A DNA stretch of 64,000 bases, taken from contig NC_081411.1 of NCBI RefSeq assembly GCF_030272615.1, positions 157,124,471 to 157,188,470 of the forward strand, in the 5' to 3' direction. The position numbers and the translations under genes are program-made. Origin of the DNA: Cryptomeria japonica. Its lineage: Eukaryota > Streptophyta > Pinopsida > Cupressales > Cupressaceae. The notes under the pieces are model-generated. The model saw only the letters and a list, made by a program, of their open reading frames with translations, was not told the origin of the DNA and did not search any database. The first letter of the stretch is position 1; every line of letters begins with the position of its first letter. Below, piece by piece: positions 22,961 to 34,482 of the stretch.

Positions 22961-24328
22961 ATGGAAGGATATAAACAATCTCGGAGGATTGTGTATCTGC
23001 AAGCTGAACTAGATCATGCAAATCAAGTGATTGCAGACATGCAAAGGCAAATGCAAAAATCTCTGAAAGTAAGAAGAAGATTATCTAATGACTTGCAGGA
23101 TTCTCAAGAGTTAGTGGAACAAATTGAGACATCATCTGAGAATAGTATATCTGAAGAGATTGAAGAAATGATTGGAGTATTGAAAGAAAAGAACAAAGCA
23201 TTGACTGATCAACTAAAAGCAATGAAAAGAGAACATGAACATTTCAGTACACAGATGACTGAAAATCTAGATGCATTGAGGAGAGCAGAGGATAAAGCAA
23301 GAGATCTACAAAGAGAGAAACAACAACTTGAAGTCTTATTATCTGATAAGAATGATGAAATCATAAGGTTAACTAGGATTCAACAAAATATGACAGATCA
23401 ACTAGGTTATGCACATCATGAAGCAATTCTAAAGAATGATGAAAATCAAGCATTGAAACTTGAAGTATCAAGGTTGACCGATAAACTTGAAACAGAGAAG
23501 AAATCCAAAGAAACATTGAAGAAGAGTTATGAAGCATCAAAGATGTTGGATGAGCAACTAAATACAAGAAGACCCAACAAAGATGCAAGACTCGGTTACA
23601 AAGGAAAAGAATCAACCAAGAAAGGAATTCATACTACCGAGAGAGGAGAATCATCAAAGAAAGCTAGAAATAAGAATAACATTAAAAGGAAGAAGCCTAT
23701 TTGCTACTACTATGCAAATCAAGGTCATACTGCCAACATATGCCAGATCAGAAAAGGTAAGCAACTGAATATCACTAAGTCCAATGGTTATTGTTACAAT
23801 TGCAATAAATATGGTCACACATCTAATCAATGTAGGAAAAAGTTTGTTAACAACTATCAGAAGGCAAAATTCAAAGGGTTTTGTAGAAACTGCAATAGAT
23901 ATGGACATAGTACCGAAAAGTGTTGGTCTAAGCAAAAGAACTACATGCGGTGTGCTCACCGAGCAAATGCTAGAGGTTACTGAACTCACACAAATTCTTA
24001 CCGACAATATGCAACAGTACCATGGGATTACAATACAAGGATATGGTGCGAATGTTGTGGAAGATATGGACATATTAGTGCCAATTGTTTTATAAGATTT
24101 GGAATGAACAACCGAAGATCATGGAGAAATCCTGGTATGGCATGTTTTCATTGTCACAAAGCTAGACATTTAGCTGGAGATTGTAGAGATCAACCTGGAA
24201 GAGACACTGAAGAGATAAAAGAAAAATTTAAGACAATTTGGAAAAAGAAGGAAATCATGTCAGATGAAGAAAGCACCTTACCTACCAAGTTAGGTGCACC
24301 TATTCCAAATCAATCAGAAAAGGTATGA
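22961..24328 (+). pseudogene. Element B ORF1: coiled-coil, five-zinc-knuckle gag-like protein
   Basis: About 455 codons from the ATG at 22961; the frame upstream of it is LTR read-through. Residues ~8-215 are a long heptad-rich coiled coil (LKEKNKALTDQLKAMKREHE). A basic linker follows, then five CX2CX4HX4C units: CYYYANQGHTANIC (second Cys lost), CYNCNKYGHTSNQC, CRNCNRYGHSTEKC, CECCGRYGHISANC and CFHCHKARHLAGDC. A single TGA at 23981 interrupts it; element C has CGA at that codon, so it arose by C-to-T change at a CpG. The knuckles imply nucleic-acid binding and RNA packaging. The N-terminal gag core of Copia elements is absent. ORF2 begins ~530 bp downstream. Confidence 0.85.
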
Positions 24329-24854
24329 AGGGACTGCATTCTCTAAAGGTTAAATCATAATAGTTCCTATTCTATTATGTACTAAATTTAAAATCTGCAT
24401 AGTTAAGATGCCTTTGTAGGTTTGAAATTCTATCAAAAGTACTTTACAGGAAAGTCTAGTCGGTGAATACAGGAAGCCTGTCAAGTCAGTAAATGAAGGA
24501 AATTTGGTTACTTGGTTAAAACAAGAAAAGGATTAAATCGGTTAAAGGTAAATTGAGTGCATTTAATATCTTGACCTAACCTACACAGAGCTCGATAAGG
24601 TATTTTGTGTACTTAAAGGTATTTTCGTGGTCATTTTCATTCACCAAAGTTTTAAGAGAGTAGAGCAAAGCGAATCAAGGTGATCAAACTTCATTCTAAG
24701 CGAATTTCAAGGTATTTACATCAAATCTCATCGCATTGTTAAGATGGTTTCTGATCTTGTCAAATTGCTATTATCTACTGAGTGTGAAGTGTCAGTCGTT
24801 TGTAAACCGTCAAACCCTAAGGATAGTTTGCTAAGTTTTTACCTGAAATCTACA
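24329..24854 (+). other. Linker between ORF1 and ORF2 of element B
   Basis: About 525 bp without a conserved frame. The stretch 24744-24854 is open in front of the ORF2 start, but the matching part of element C is closed by stops and shifts, so I take it as untranslated. It may serve expression of ORF2 (separate transcript, splicing or internal initiation), which cannot be read from sequence. Confidence 0.5.
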
Positions 24855-27800
24855 ATGGTGCCCAAGATCCAAGATCCCATAGTTGTTAAGAATGTGGAGA
24901 AGCCCTCACTGAAATACACTTTGACTCCTAAAGTTGCCTCTGAACCGGATGACAAAACTGCATTTTCACTCATCCCGGATCGAGTCTTGTTAGTCGAAGA
25001 TTTTAGATTCTTCACCAAATGCTGTGTTGAGGAACTCAGTCATGTTGAGATTAGTGACACATATGATGAACTTTGTACCGATGGCAAAATGGATAGCAAG
25101 TATGAGCATATCAAAATCAAGGGATTAACTAAAGCCCTAGCCTATCCCCATGTGTTCAAACCCCGGTGGGTTAAGTTTGTTTTAAGCAGAGTTCATGATG
25201 ATTTTATGTGGCTAGAGGAGCAACCATTCAAAATCACCAAGGAAATCATTCATGTGATCACTGGGTATCCTATCTATGATCATGCACGAGCACAAAAAAT
25301 GATATCACAGAAGGAGTTAATTAGTCTAACTAGAGTAGAATCTGATTACCAAGAACTGAAACTGAATAATGTCACTGATGTAGAACTTAAGTTTGCAATT
25401 AGAGTAATTGGTTATTGTTTCTTCCAATCAACAAGGGAAAATAGTGTACCATGTGCAACAGTTGACTTAGCCTACAAAATAGTGAAAAAGGGAATGAAAG
25501 TAGATTTATGTGAAGTGCTACTAAAGAACTTGTTTGAGAACCTGAACACAATTAGGAAGCCGAAGAAGAACAACTCGAAAAATACACTGAAGTTTGGTTC
25601 ACTTCTTCTATGCATGTTTTTGTACTTTGAGAAGTTCTTTCTCTTAGTTGGTAAAGTAGTTTGGGAGCTACACCGACCTATCACCCATCAAATCAATGAT
25701 TTTATCAAGAAGTTGGGAGATAATTTTAAAGATATCATGGATGACTACTTCAGCAAATTTCAAGAGAAGATGCATAATAGGTACCGGATTCCACCACAGC
25801 TGGTAGAGAAATATAAGGGTGATATATGTTTTGAGGTAGACACTGATTACAGTTATGTGAATGTTGTTGAACCAAGGACTCAATCTTTGCCATCAATGGG
25901 TTATGAGATTGACTATGATATCACACAATAGCAGATTGATGCCTATCTTTCATTACCAAGGCATGCTATTGAACTAAGGTATGGAACTTATGAAGAAGTG
26001 AAAGAAAAGGTGAAAATGAGCATTGTAGTACCTAAAGCTACTAGAAAGGATACAAAGATGATAAAGGTTTTATTTGAGAAATTCAAAGAAGAATCCTCCT
26101 CTACACCTGTCAAAGGAACTCTTGCCATTACCGAAGAGGAATCAGAAGCTCAAGAGGTAGCAATAACATTGAGTACCAAGTTGCCTAAGGGTAAAGTGTT
26201 GAAAAGAAAGAGAACAGACACTACAAAGGCCCTACCTCCTCCACCAACAAAGAGACCTAACACTAGAGCATCAGCTACATCACCGAGTAAGAAACAAAAG
26301 AGTGTTACTATTCCCAAGGTAACCAAGACCTATAAGAAATCTACTCGGAGACTCATTCTGGCAAAAGAGTCTAGTGATACAAAATCTGATGATGCAAACA
26401 AATTTCAGATTGTAAAAAGAAAGAAGGTAAATATTCATAGTGTTGAAAACATTTGTGCCAATCTTAAAGAATATGTTGAATTTTAGGATTTAGATATGTC
26501 AAGCATGAGACTAGGAATAATGATGAGAAGCGACAAATTGAAGAAGTTGTTATTTGCACACTTCTAAAGTTTCGGCTAGCTCCATTATAACTAGTAAAGT
26601 CACTTCTGAGTGAATTATACTTACATATTGATAAAAAATGGAAATATGCAATGGACTTAGAGAAACAAATAAGAGAAAGAAGTCTAGTCCATCTATTTCC
26701 TGATATGTCTATAGCAGAAATAAAGGAGCATTTGACAACATACAATTCTAAATTTCTTGTCAAACAGAGAGCCTTAAAATTGATGAATGGGCTATACATT
26801 GATGTAGAAAATGAGACAAAAGCTAAGTGGTTGAAAATCTTCAAAATAAAGGATGTCGGTGAACAATCTCAAGTTGAAATTGTTGATGTCACCGAGCAAG
26901 ATCTTGATGTCACCGAGCAAGGTCCTGATGCTACCAAGCAAGACCCGGTTGACACTATTCAAATAGATGAAGATATCATGGATGCAGAAGCACCGGAGTA
27001 GGAAATGATAGAAGGCACTACCTATGCCAAACTTGTATCTAGTGAATCTGTGATAGTACAAGTTCAACCTTATCTGCCGGTCAAGCCACCTGTCTCTACC
27101 GAAGCTCCTAAGGATACAAAACAAGGAACCGAAGGTCACAAGTCTGAAGCAGCAGAAGATACAACTAAAGGTTAGACATCTCAAGCACCGTCAAGCACTG
27201 AAAATGTTACAGCTGAGACCCCTAGTACTGAGACACCCAAGGACACCACAACGGCTACAGGAACCGAGCAAAGTGTTGCATCTACCGAGAAACCTACTGA
27301 GGGTCAACAAGCCTCACAAGCACTTGTCTTAGTACAACCGACCAAAGGTAAAGAGAAGAAGGTGAGAAATCATAGTTTCAAAGTTCATTTGACTAAACCG
27401 ATAATGTTGCCCAATGTGGATATCTCAAAATTAAAAGGGCAAGCACTTATTGATTTCAGTGAACTATGCAAAGCAACGGCTGAACAAGAAAAACAATTGG
27501 CCATTCAAAAGAAGAATAAAGTACTATAGAAGGTAAAGACACTACTAACAGATATGCTACCTTCAGCAATAGTGTCAACCAATGTAGCCATCCACACTCA
27601 ATTGGATGAAATCCTTACTCAAATAGAAACAATAGGAGTTGATGCATCTGAGTACTTGGGCAAGCTAAAAGATAAAGAGCTTACTACAAAGATGATTAAA
27701 GAGGTACAAAAAGCTCTCGCTATTGGAAAGGTTAAGCTTGTCAAATTCATTGCTAAGTTGTCCCCTCAACTCAAGAATATTCTTTATTTATTTCAAAAAC

Positions 27801-28237
27801 TTTATACATTTGCCTTATTCATTAAAGATATCAAGAATAAAACTGATGCAATTGAGAAAGAGATTAGCGATCTCTCAACTAAGTTGACCACAGAGCCCAA
27901 TTCTGTTTAGAATTTTTACACCAAGCTTCAACAACTTATGGCTCAACAGTTAGAACTCAGAAATGAAGAGAATAAGATCAAGATGGATATAATGACCTTC
28001 CAGACATTATTCCATCCTCGTCTCTCATTAGGTCAAGAATAGATCAATAGAGCTACATGCCTATCAACTTCAAAAGAGGGAAGCACTCTTGATGGCTTAA
28101 TATCACTATTGGCTGATATTCAAGCTCAAAATTCTTTAATGGAAAGTGTAAAGGATGCACTCTCGGTCACACTCACCGACGCCCAAAACAAGTATAAATA
28201 TATTTTTGATCAGTTACCGCCTCGAGATGGAAATTAA
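24855..28237 (+). pseudogene. Element B ORF2: large protein of unknown function
   Basis: About 1,127 codons. The start is chosen at 24855 because MVPKIQDP aligns with MAPKIQNP in element C. The N-terminal ~350 residues are globular (FKPRWVKFVLSRVHDDFMW, EIIHVITGYP, VDLAYKIVKKGMKVDLCEVL). They recall the 'putative plant transposon protein' domain found in plant retroelement proteins; this is from memory, not a search. A Lys/Pro/Ser-rich middle follows with short VTEQD repeats (about 26890-26950), then a helical, coiled-coil C-terminus ending DQLPPRDGN. Breaks: TAG at 25929 (CAG in element C), a frameshift near 26480, and TAGs at 26999, ~27173, ~27527, 27908 and 28040. No enzyme motif is visible. 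Confidence 0.75.
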
Positions 28238-28611
28238 GTTTTTGATGTTTGTCAAAAAGGAGGAGTGATACTACATAGGGGGAGTAATACTAGATAAAGG
28301 GGTAGTAATACTATATTCAGGGAGTGATACAATTTTGGTTATACAGTTTTGAGTATTGTATACAACGGGAGTATACCGAGCAAAGTATACAGAGTATGCA
28401 TAGCAAGCAAAGCACTCAAGCACAGAACCGAGCATGCAAAATGAGAGTTATGGATAGTATAATGATAAGGGGAGTATATCTGCATATACTATTTCATTGA
28501 CTATTGTATATATTGTCAAGTGTAGTCTTTTTGCAAAATATATAGATTTTTGAGTTATGACTTTGAAAGTAGTTTTTGTCAAACATCTCAACTAATGTCA
28601 AAAGGGGAGAT
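28238..28611 (+). promoter_or_regulatory. Element B repeated polypurine tracts
   Basis: Tracts lie near 28258, 28277, 28299, 28319, 28468 and 28600, several within the repeated phrase GGGGAGTAATACTA. The last (AAAAGGGGAGAT) abuts the 3' LTR. This is the arrangement of Copia A and D. Confidence 0.75.
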
Positions 28612-29769
28612 TGTTACTACTTATCAAGTTGCCATTAGTTTTATATTTAAAGTCATACTATATATTCTAGTCGGTTAGCACTACCGAAACATGCAGTCGG
28701 TATAAACAGAGAAGTTGGTATGCACAGTCTAGTCGGTTACAGAAGAAAGCAGTCACAAAACACAGTATACACCGAGTTGTCTACCGAGTATCTTTTTGAG
28801 ACTACCGAGCAGTTAAGTTAACACACCAAGTTAATATTCACTGAGTGAAACGTGTTACCAGATACATTGAACCTGGACATGCATATGAAAACTTGTAACA
28901 AGATCGAGGCACATCTAACCGTTATTACATTGGAAATTGCACTAGAAGATTGTGTATGATTGCGAGGTCAATCTAACCAATGAAATATTTTTCTAAGTTA
29001 TTCATTTGAGGAATCTTGTTTGTAAGATCGAAGCAATGAATTAGACCACCATTTTAAGAGATCTATTTATTCAGCATGTGAAAAGAGAAATGTGTGCATG
29101 TATGAATGAAGGAAGACTGTTACAGAGACACTGAGGTCACCGAGAAGGTTTTTAGAGAATAGTCAAAGAATAGAGTAAACAGAAGGGTTTATCGAGTTAC
29201 AATATGGGTTACCGAGGTATGCTATAAGCAAGGTAATCTTATTCTGACCATATAGAATCTGCTATAACATTTCAGATGTAAAGTTGTAGATGTTTGTAAT
29301 GATTTTAATGTAATATTGAGAAGTTGAAAGAGAAACCTTTAACAGGGTAAAAGACTCTAACCAAGTCTATAAATTGTAAAGCCTCTAACTAGGTGCAACA
29401 TTTAGATTAAATGTTGTAAAATCCTTTAGCAAGGTAGATCTAACTGATCTTGTTACTCCTAACAGGGTAAGCTATCAGAAATAGCTAATTGTAGCTCTAA
29501 CCGAGCATTCTTTATTATTGCAGTAGTGAAGTTGTGGGTGCCATCCCCACCGCAATTTTTCTGTCTAACCAAGAGTTTCTGCGTAACCAAAATATATGTC
29601 TTATGGAGTGAATCATGTATGATTGTTATCTGTATGTTTTAACTTTATTTTATGTTACTGCACTATTCTATTTTTGCATAACAGTAAAGTTATTATTTAA
29701 GAAAAGTTTTTAGAGTACTGATTCACCCCTCCCCTCTTAGTACATTAGCTTTCCATATTGGGCCTAACA
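28612..29769 (+). repeat. Element B 3' LTR
   Basis: Partner of 21760-22898; ends GGGCCTAACA before the TSD TGTTG. It contains one extra short segment (AAACAGAGAAGTTGGTATGCA type, near 28705) relative to the 5' copy. Confidence 0.95.
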
Positions 29770-29774
29770 TGTTG

Positions 29775-31550
29775 TTGTCCTCACTTGTTCTCTAAAATCC
29801 TATTTTCACAAGATGAGAGTGTAACTGTTCATACAATGCCCTTGGTGCCTATTTCAATCCATACATGGCCTTATGTAATCTACACACCATGTTACTATCT
29901 TTTGACAAATCAAATCCATCTGGTTGCTCAATATACACTTCATCTTCTAGGATTCCAGTCAGGAATGCAGACTTCACATCCATCTGGTATTCCTTAAATC
30001 TCTTGAATGCTGCAAATGTAAGTAGTATTCAGACACCTTCTAGTCTAGCCACTGGGGCAAATGTTTCTCCATAGTCTTCTCCCTCTTCCTGAGCATATCC
30101 CATGCATACAAGTCTTGCCTTGTTCCTTACCATTGTGCCTTCTTCATTCAACTTATTCCTACAGACCCATTTGGTACCTATTACATTCTTGTGTTTCAGT
30201 TTGGGTACCAAGGACCATGTTGCATTCTTTTCTGTCTAGTCCAGCTCCTTTTCCGTTTCCTTTATCCAGTCTTCATTGGTAAGTGCCTCTCTAGTGGTCT
30301 TAGGATCAAATTCAAAAATCATGCAAGAGTTTTATTTCACCTTTCTTCTTGTTAGTATCCCTGTATCTTTATCTCCTATGATCTGCTTCAGATCATGGTG
30401 TAGTTTCACATACCTAGGAATGACCCTAGCTGGTTCTTCTTGCTTTTCCTCTTCTTCTTCCACTTCATCTTCTTCTTCACCTGTTGCAGCTTCTATCGGT
30501 ATAGGAACACTGAGGTCTTTTTGGTTTTTGCAACTTGTTTCCTTCTTAACCAGTTCCCAAAAGGCTACACCCGGTTCATCTTCCTCTTGCTTGCTGTAGG
30601 TTTCCTTTGGTTCCTCGGGGGATTCATCAACCCTGACATTGATACTCTCAACAATTTTCTGAGTCTTGTTGTTGTAGCATTTGAGAGCCTTACTTTTAGT
30701 GGAATGTCCCAAAAATATTCCTTCATCACATTTAGCATCAAACTTTCTTAGATGCTCACCTATCCTAATATAACACTTACTGCCAAACACTTTAAAAATA
30801 ACTCACATTAGGAGTTCTCCCATTCCAGTACTCATAAGGGGTTTTATCTTTACCTTTCTTGATGAGTACCCAGTTCATAGTATAGACTGTAGTGCTCACC
30901 GCTTCTCTCCAATAAGTGTGAGATATCTTTCCTTGGATCAGCATAGTTCTGGCCGCTTCAACTACAGTCCAATTATTCCTTTCTTCTATGCCATTTTGTT
31001 GTGGTTTCCTTGGGGCAGACAACTGCCTCTTGATGTCGTTCTCTTCATAGTACTTGTTGAATTCATCATAAGTGAATTCACCTCCTTGATTGGTTCTAAG
31101 ACATTTTATTCTTTTGTCACTCTCCTTATCAACTAATTCTCTAAAGGCTTTGAACTTTCCAAACACCTGAGACTTGTCTATCAAAAATGTGCCCCACATC
31201 ATTCTTGAGTAGTCATCGGTAAGAATCATGAAGTACTGATCTCCCTGAATACTTCTTATTTTCATAGGACCACACAGATCGGTGTGCACAAGATCAAGTA
31301 AGTTCTCTACTAAAAAAGACTTACCTTTTAATGTTGAGGAAGACATCTTCCCAAGTTGACATTCTTTGTATAAAGCATTCTCTGGTTTGTTCAGCAAAGG
31401 TAATCCTCTTACTGTCTTGATCTTACTTGCCTTTACAATATTATCAAAATTCATATGATAAAGTCTCATATGCCATATACAACTGTCATCAAAATTTTCC
31501 ATCAGGCACTGACTAATGTTGGCATTCAGCTGAAACAGGTTTCCTCTAGT
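29775..31550 (-). pseudogene. Element D pol: integrase and N-terminal RT
   Basis: Minus strand. The GAG-pre-integrase motif IWHMRLYHMNFD lies near 31490. The integrase core shows DLVHTDLCGP, DDYSRMMW and PQQNGIEERN (near 31000), though ERKN has become ERNN. A frame change separates 31502-30792 from 30790-30332, which carries the linker with FLGHSTKSKALKCYN. The RT starts with [17 protein letters not shown] (near 30180). Downstream, AMYGLK is followed by TAG where CAG is expected, then APRALY. The frame is cut by element B at 29774 and resumes at 21754. Degenerate. Confidence 0.88.
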
Positions 31551-32033
31551 CTACTTACTGGTGGCAATAAGTTCACCACTCTTTCCATTTATTCTGCAGA
31601 CTCCACCTTTGAACTCCAGAATGAGTCCTTTATTTGTCAGCTGAGAAACACTTAAAAGGTTGTGCTTAAGGCCTTCCACCCAGTAGACATCATCCACACT
31701 TCTTTTTTCATACAATGAGATGGATCCTTTTCCTTTCACCATGCAAGGTACATCGTTGCCAAATCGGACAACACCTCCATCATATTCTTCCAGAGACAAA
31801 AAATTTCTCCGATCACCAGTAATGTGATGAGAACATCCACTATCAATGATCCACTCATTAGAGTTTTCAATGCGAGAGACAAGGGCTTTTTGATTAGACA
31901 CCTCTTCCTTTATAGCTACAAACACTATGTCCTCATTCTCTTCATCCTCAGATTCTTCATTGGTAACACCTTCATCCACTGCAACAAGACAATTTCTCCT
32001 ACCTCCTCCTTTATACTTTCTAAACCTTTCCAA
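31551..32033 (-). pseudogene. Element D protease region
   Basis: Open on the minus strand over 160 codons. It contains an acidic gag tail (ESEDEENEDIVFVA), then IIDSGCSHHITG, the Copia aspartic protease active site, intact, and ends in the stretch joining protease to integrase (GLKHNLLSVSQLTNKG). Confidence 0.88.
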
Positions 32034-32888
32034 TTTATCCTTATAATCATTTTTAGGACATTTAACAACTATATGTCCTATCTAATTGCAAGAAAAAACA
32101 TTTTAGAGGAAGCTTACCTCTATATTTTCTGGTGCCTTTTGGAAGTCTCTTGGCAAGAAGAGATTCACACTCCATCAAAATATCCTCATCATCCATTTCT
32201 CCATTTGGCCTGGATTCATAGATGGTGCTTACTTCTTTTCCTTTTCTGGTTGGTGAAATAGATGCTCTAAAGGCTAACTCAGTCTTCTGAACACTGCCAT
32301 CATAGCTATTCAATTCATATGCAGTCAACTTTGCAATGATAGTCTAGAGATACCTTTGTCTTATCGATAGATCTTAACTCCTGAATAGCAACAACTCTGA
32401 TTTCATAGACCGATAACAATGATCTCAAAACTTTACTGACAACAGTGGCATCATCAATTGTTCCACCAGTGCTCTTGATATCTCCAACCATAGTCTTGAT
32501 CCTTATGCCATATGCCTGAATGGTCTCTCCTTCAACCATCCTCATGTCTTCAAATTTTCCTCTAAGGATTTCTTCCTTGGCTTGCTTCACATGCTCATCA
32601 CCGCCATAAATGGTTTTCCAGTGTGTCTCGTACATCCTTAGGAGTGTCCTTATATTGTACATCAATGAACTCAACATCGGTCAGACTGCTAATAAGGGCT
32701 TCCATGACTTGACCATTTTCTTTAATATCTCTTTTCTGATCATTGGTTAGAGTGCCAGTTGGGATTACATAGGCATTCTCAACATAGCTCTAGTGTTGAG
32801 CACCCAAACTCTTGATATAAATCTCCTTTCCATCCTTCCATATTTTGAAGTTATCCCTATTGAACTCAGGACCTTCCCTCTTCATCAT
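32034..32888 (-). pseudogene. Element D gag
   Basis: The minus-strand ATG at 32888 starts a Copia gag (EGPEFNRDNFKIWKDGKEIYI). A TAG follows within ~35 codons and the frame changes near 32610 into the frame of 32677-32315, with GGKFEDMRM-like and YGIRIKTMVGDI blocks of the UBN2 type. A third piece (32328-32062) is Lys/Glu-rich and ends at a zinc knuckle, CFxCNxIGHIVVKC when read across a shift, with its Gln codon now TAG. Length and order are normal for Copia gag; it is not functional. Confidence 0.85.
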
Positions 32889-32959
32889 TAAAGAAGTATC
32901 TTTTGTCTCAAGTGGTTAAGCTTATATCACTGAGGACCTAGAGTCGCTCTAATACCAAT

Positions 32960-34362
32960 TGATGAATAATGATGAACAATAAATACCCTAACTGGTACTA
33001 AGGAGGGGGGGGGGGTGAATCAATACAAACAAAAACTTTCTCAACAACTTATCAAGTTAAAACAATGATAGCCGGTTGTCTTCATCACTGAACTTAACCA
33101 TGGCAATACCGGTTAAACACAGTAAGACTTCAAACATCTAAACCAGTAAAACTGAATACTTCAAATATCATTCAACACTTGATAACTAATTCACCAATAT
33201 ACATATGCATGTGTTGTATCAATAATACCATAACTATTAGCTCTGTATGCATAATCACTTAAACAAAGAATACTCAATCATCACATGAAAAATGCACAAC
33301 TCATAACACACGGATTTTTCACATGGAAATCCAAATGGGAAAAACCACAGTGGGGATGAATACCCACAAGCTTGTTTTGAGCTCTTTTGAAGTCCGCTCT
33401 ATTAGGAGCCTAGTCCAGTTATAGACTTTACAATAAGGTTATATTAGGAACCAATCCTATTAAAGATCCCCTGGTTAAGGGATGGCTATATACCCTGTTA
33501 AAGGCTGAAAAACCCTGTTAAAGGTTACCTCGCTAGAGGATTTAAAGAACTCAATGAATTTGAGTCACCTGGTTAAAGGATTTACAACAAGCCTATTAAA
33601 GCTACCCATTCAAGGGATTTTCCTTCTATTGAAATGGTTAGAAGTCAACCGGTAAAGCTTTGATCTGATAACAACACTACTTGCTAAGGCAGATCCTTTT
33701 CAGCTCCTCTCCTTTGCAATCAAACTCTGTAGGTTTCACACTCTTGTTTGACACGTATCTCAACATGCTGACACAAACACAACATTTGCCAACAACAACA
33801 ATATCAAAACTCATTGACCTTATAGACAAAAATTAGGTTGGTAACGTAAACCCTAAACCCTAAGTATTTTAGGTTTACAATTTAAAGCAGTCCAACTCTG
33901 ACCATCCAAACACATTACATAGAATGAAACAATCTAAACAGATCTCAAGTCACTCTGCATCTTCCGATCTTCACCGCATCTAGAAAATGGTAACCCATCA
34001 CGCGCTCTTCATACACCGCTCAAAAAATCACGCATTCTCAAGGTAGGAATTCAATGCGTTCTATCTCCATGCGCAAAATCCTCAAGGAAATCCTTCACGT
34101 GCACATAGTTGATGTGGCATCCTGATCCTTATGCTTAACATTCACAAAACACCATTGATTACACTGCACAGGCCATACCGAAAACCCTAAAATTGAATAG
34201 AGATTACCAACCAGTAATTACACTTAGTGAACCTTGACACCAGTCCACTCCATCCCGGTTGACCAAAACCACTTCCAATCTTCATACTGGTGCACACCGA
34301 TGTATCTACTTGAGCACTTATTGATATTAATGACAACATACTTTGTCACTGCTTCATCACAT
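32960..34362 (-). repeat. Element D 5' LTR (right copy)
   Basis: Matches 19041-20405. The U5 end adjoins the primer site at 32947-32959. The distal end is cut short at CTTCATCACAT, where the microsatellite begins, so the terminal TGTTGGCATAT of the sense strand is missing. The U5 C-loop stem is at 32995-33026. Confidence 0.85.
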
Positions 34363-34482
34363 ACATATACACATACACATACACATACACATGCACATGC
34401 ACATGCACATGCACATACACATACACATACACATACACATATACATATACATATATATACATATACATATACATATACATAT
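34359..34482. repeat. Compound microsatellite (ACATAC/ACATGC)n, left part
   Basis: Hexanucleotide and dinucleotide-like repeats of ACATAC with an internal ACATGC block and a TATA-rich end. It is interrupted by element E; the rest lies at 50603-50631. The open frames of His/Thr or Met/Cys repeats across it are artefacts of the repeat. Confidence 0.9.

Larger units (their letters stand above)
21760..29769 (+). mobile_element. Element B: non-autonomous, two-ORF LTR element, Sirevirus-related
   Basis: LTRs 21760-22898 and 28612-29769 with TG...CA ends; TSD TGTTG at 21755-21759 and 29770-29774. The element sits inside the RT of Copia D. The 5.7-kb interior encodes ORF1 (coiled coil plus five CCHC knuckles) and ORF2 (~1,100 codons) but no protease, integrase, RT or RNase H. 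Initiator-Met primer site, repeated polypurine tracts and the U5 C-loop stem are all shared with Copia A and D. Element C (52403-60373) is a second family member in opposite orientation. Its dependence on Sirevirus-type enzymes is inference. Confidence 0.93.
19041..34362 (-). mobile_element. Element D: Ty1/Copia retrotransposon, Sirevirus-like, split by element B
   Basis: The minus-strand element has LTRs at 19041-20405 and 32960-~34362 and a Copia gag-pol between them. It is interrupted at 21760-29769 by element B (TSD TGTTG), inside the RT domain. The primer site (minus: ATTGGTATTAGAGCG) adjoins the right LTR, and a polypurine tract (CCAAAGGGGGAGAT on the minus strand) adjoins the left one. 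The extreme end of the right LTR, TGCCAACA in the left copy, is missing: the sequence passes into a microsatellite at about 34359. No TSD can therefore be shown. The reading frame is heavily broken. Confidence 0.88.

Noticed and set aside
24744-24854. Upstream ATG at 24744 as the start of ORF2 in element B
   Set aside because: The corresponding sequence in element C is not open, and similarity as protein begins at the Met at 24855.
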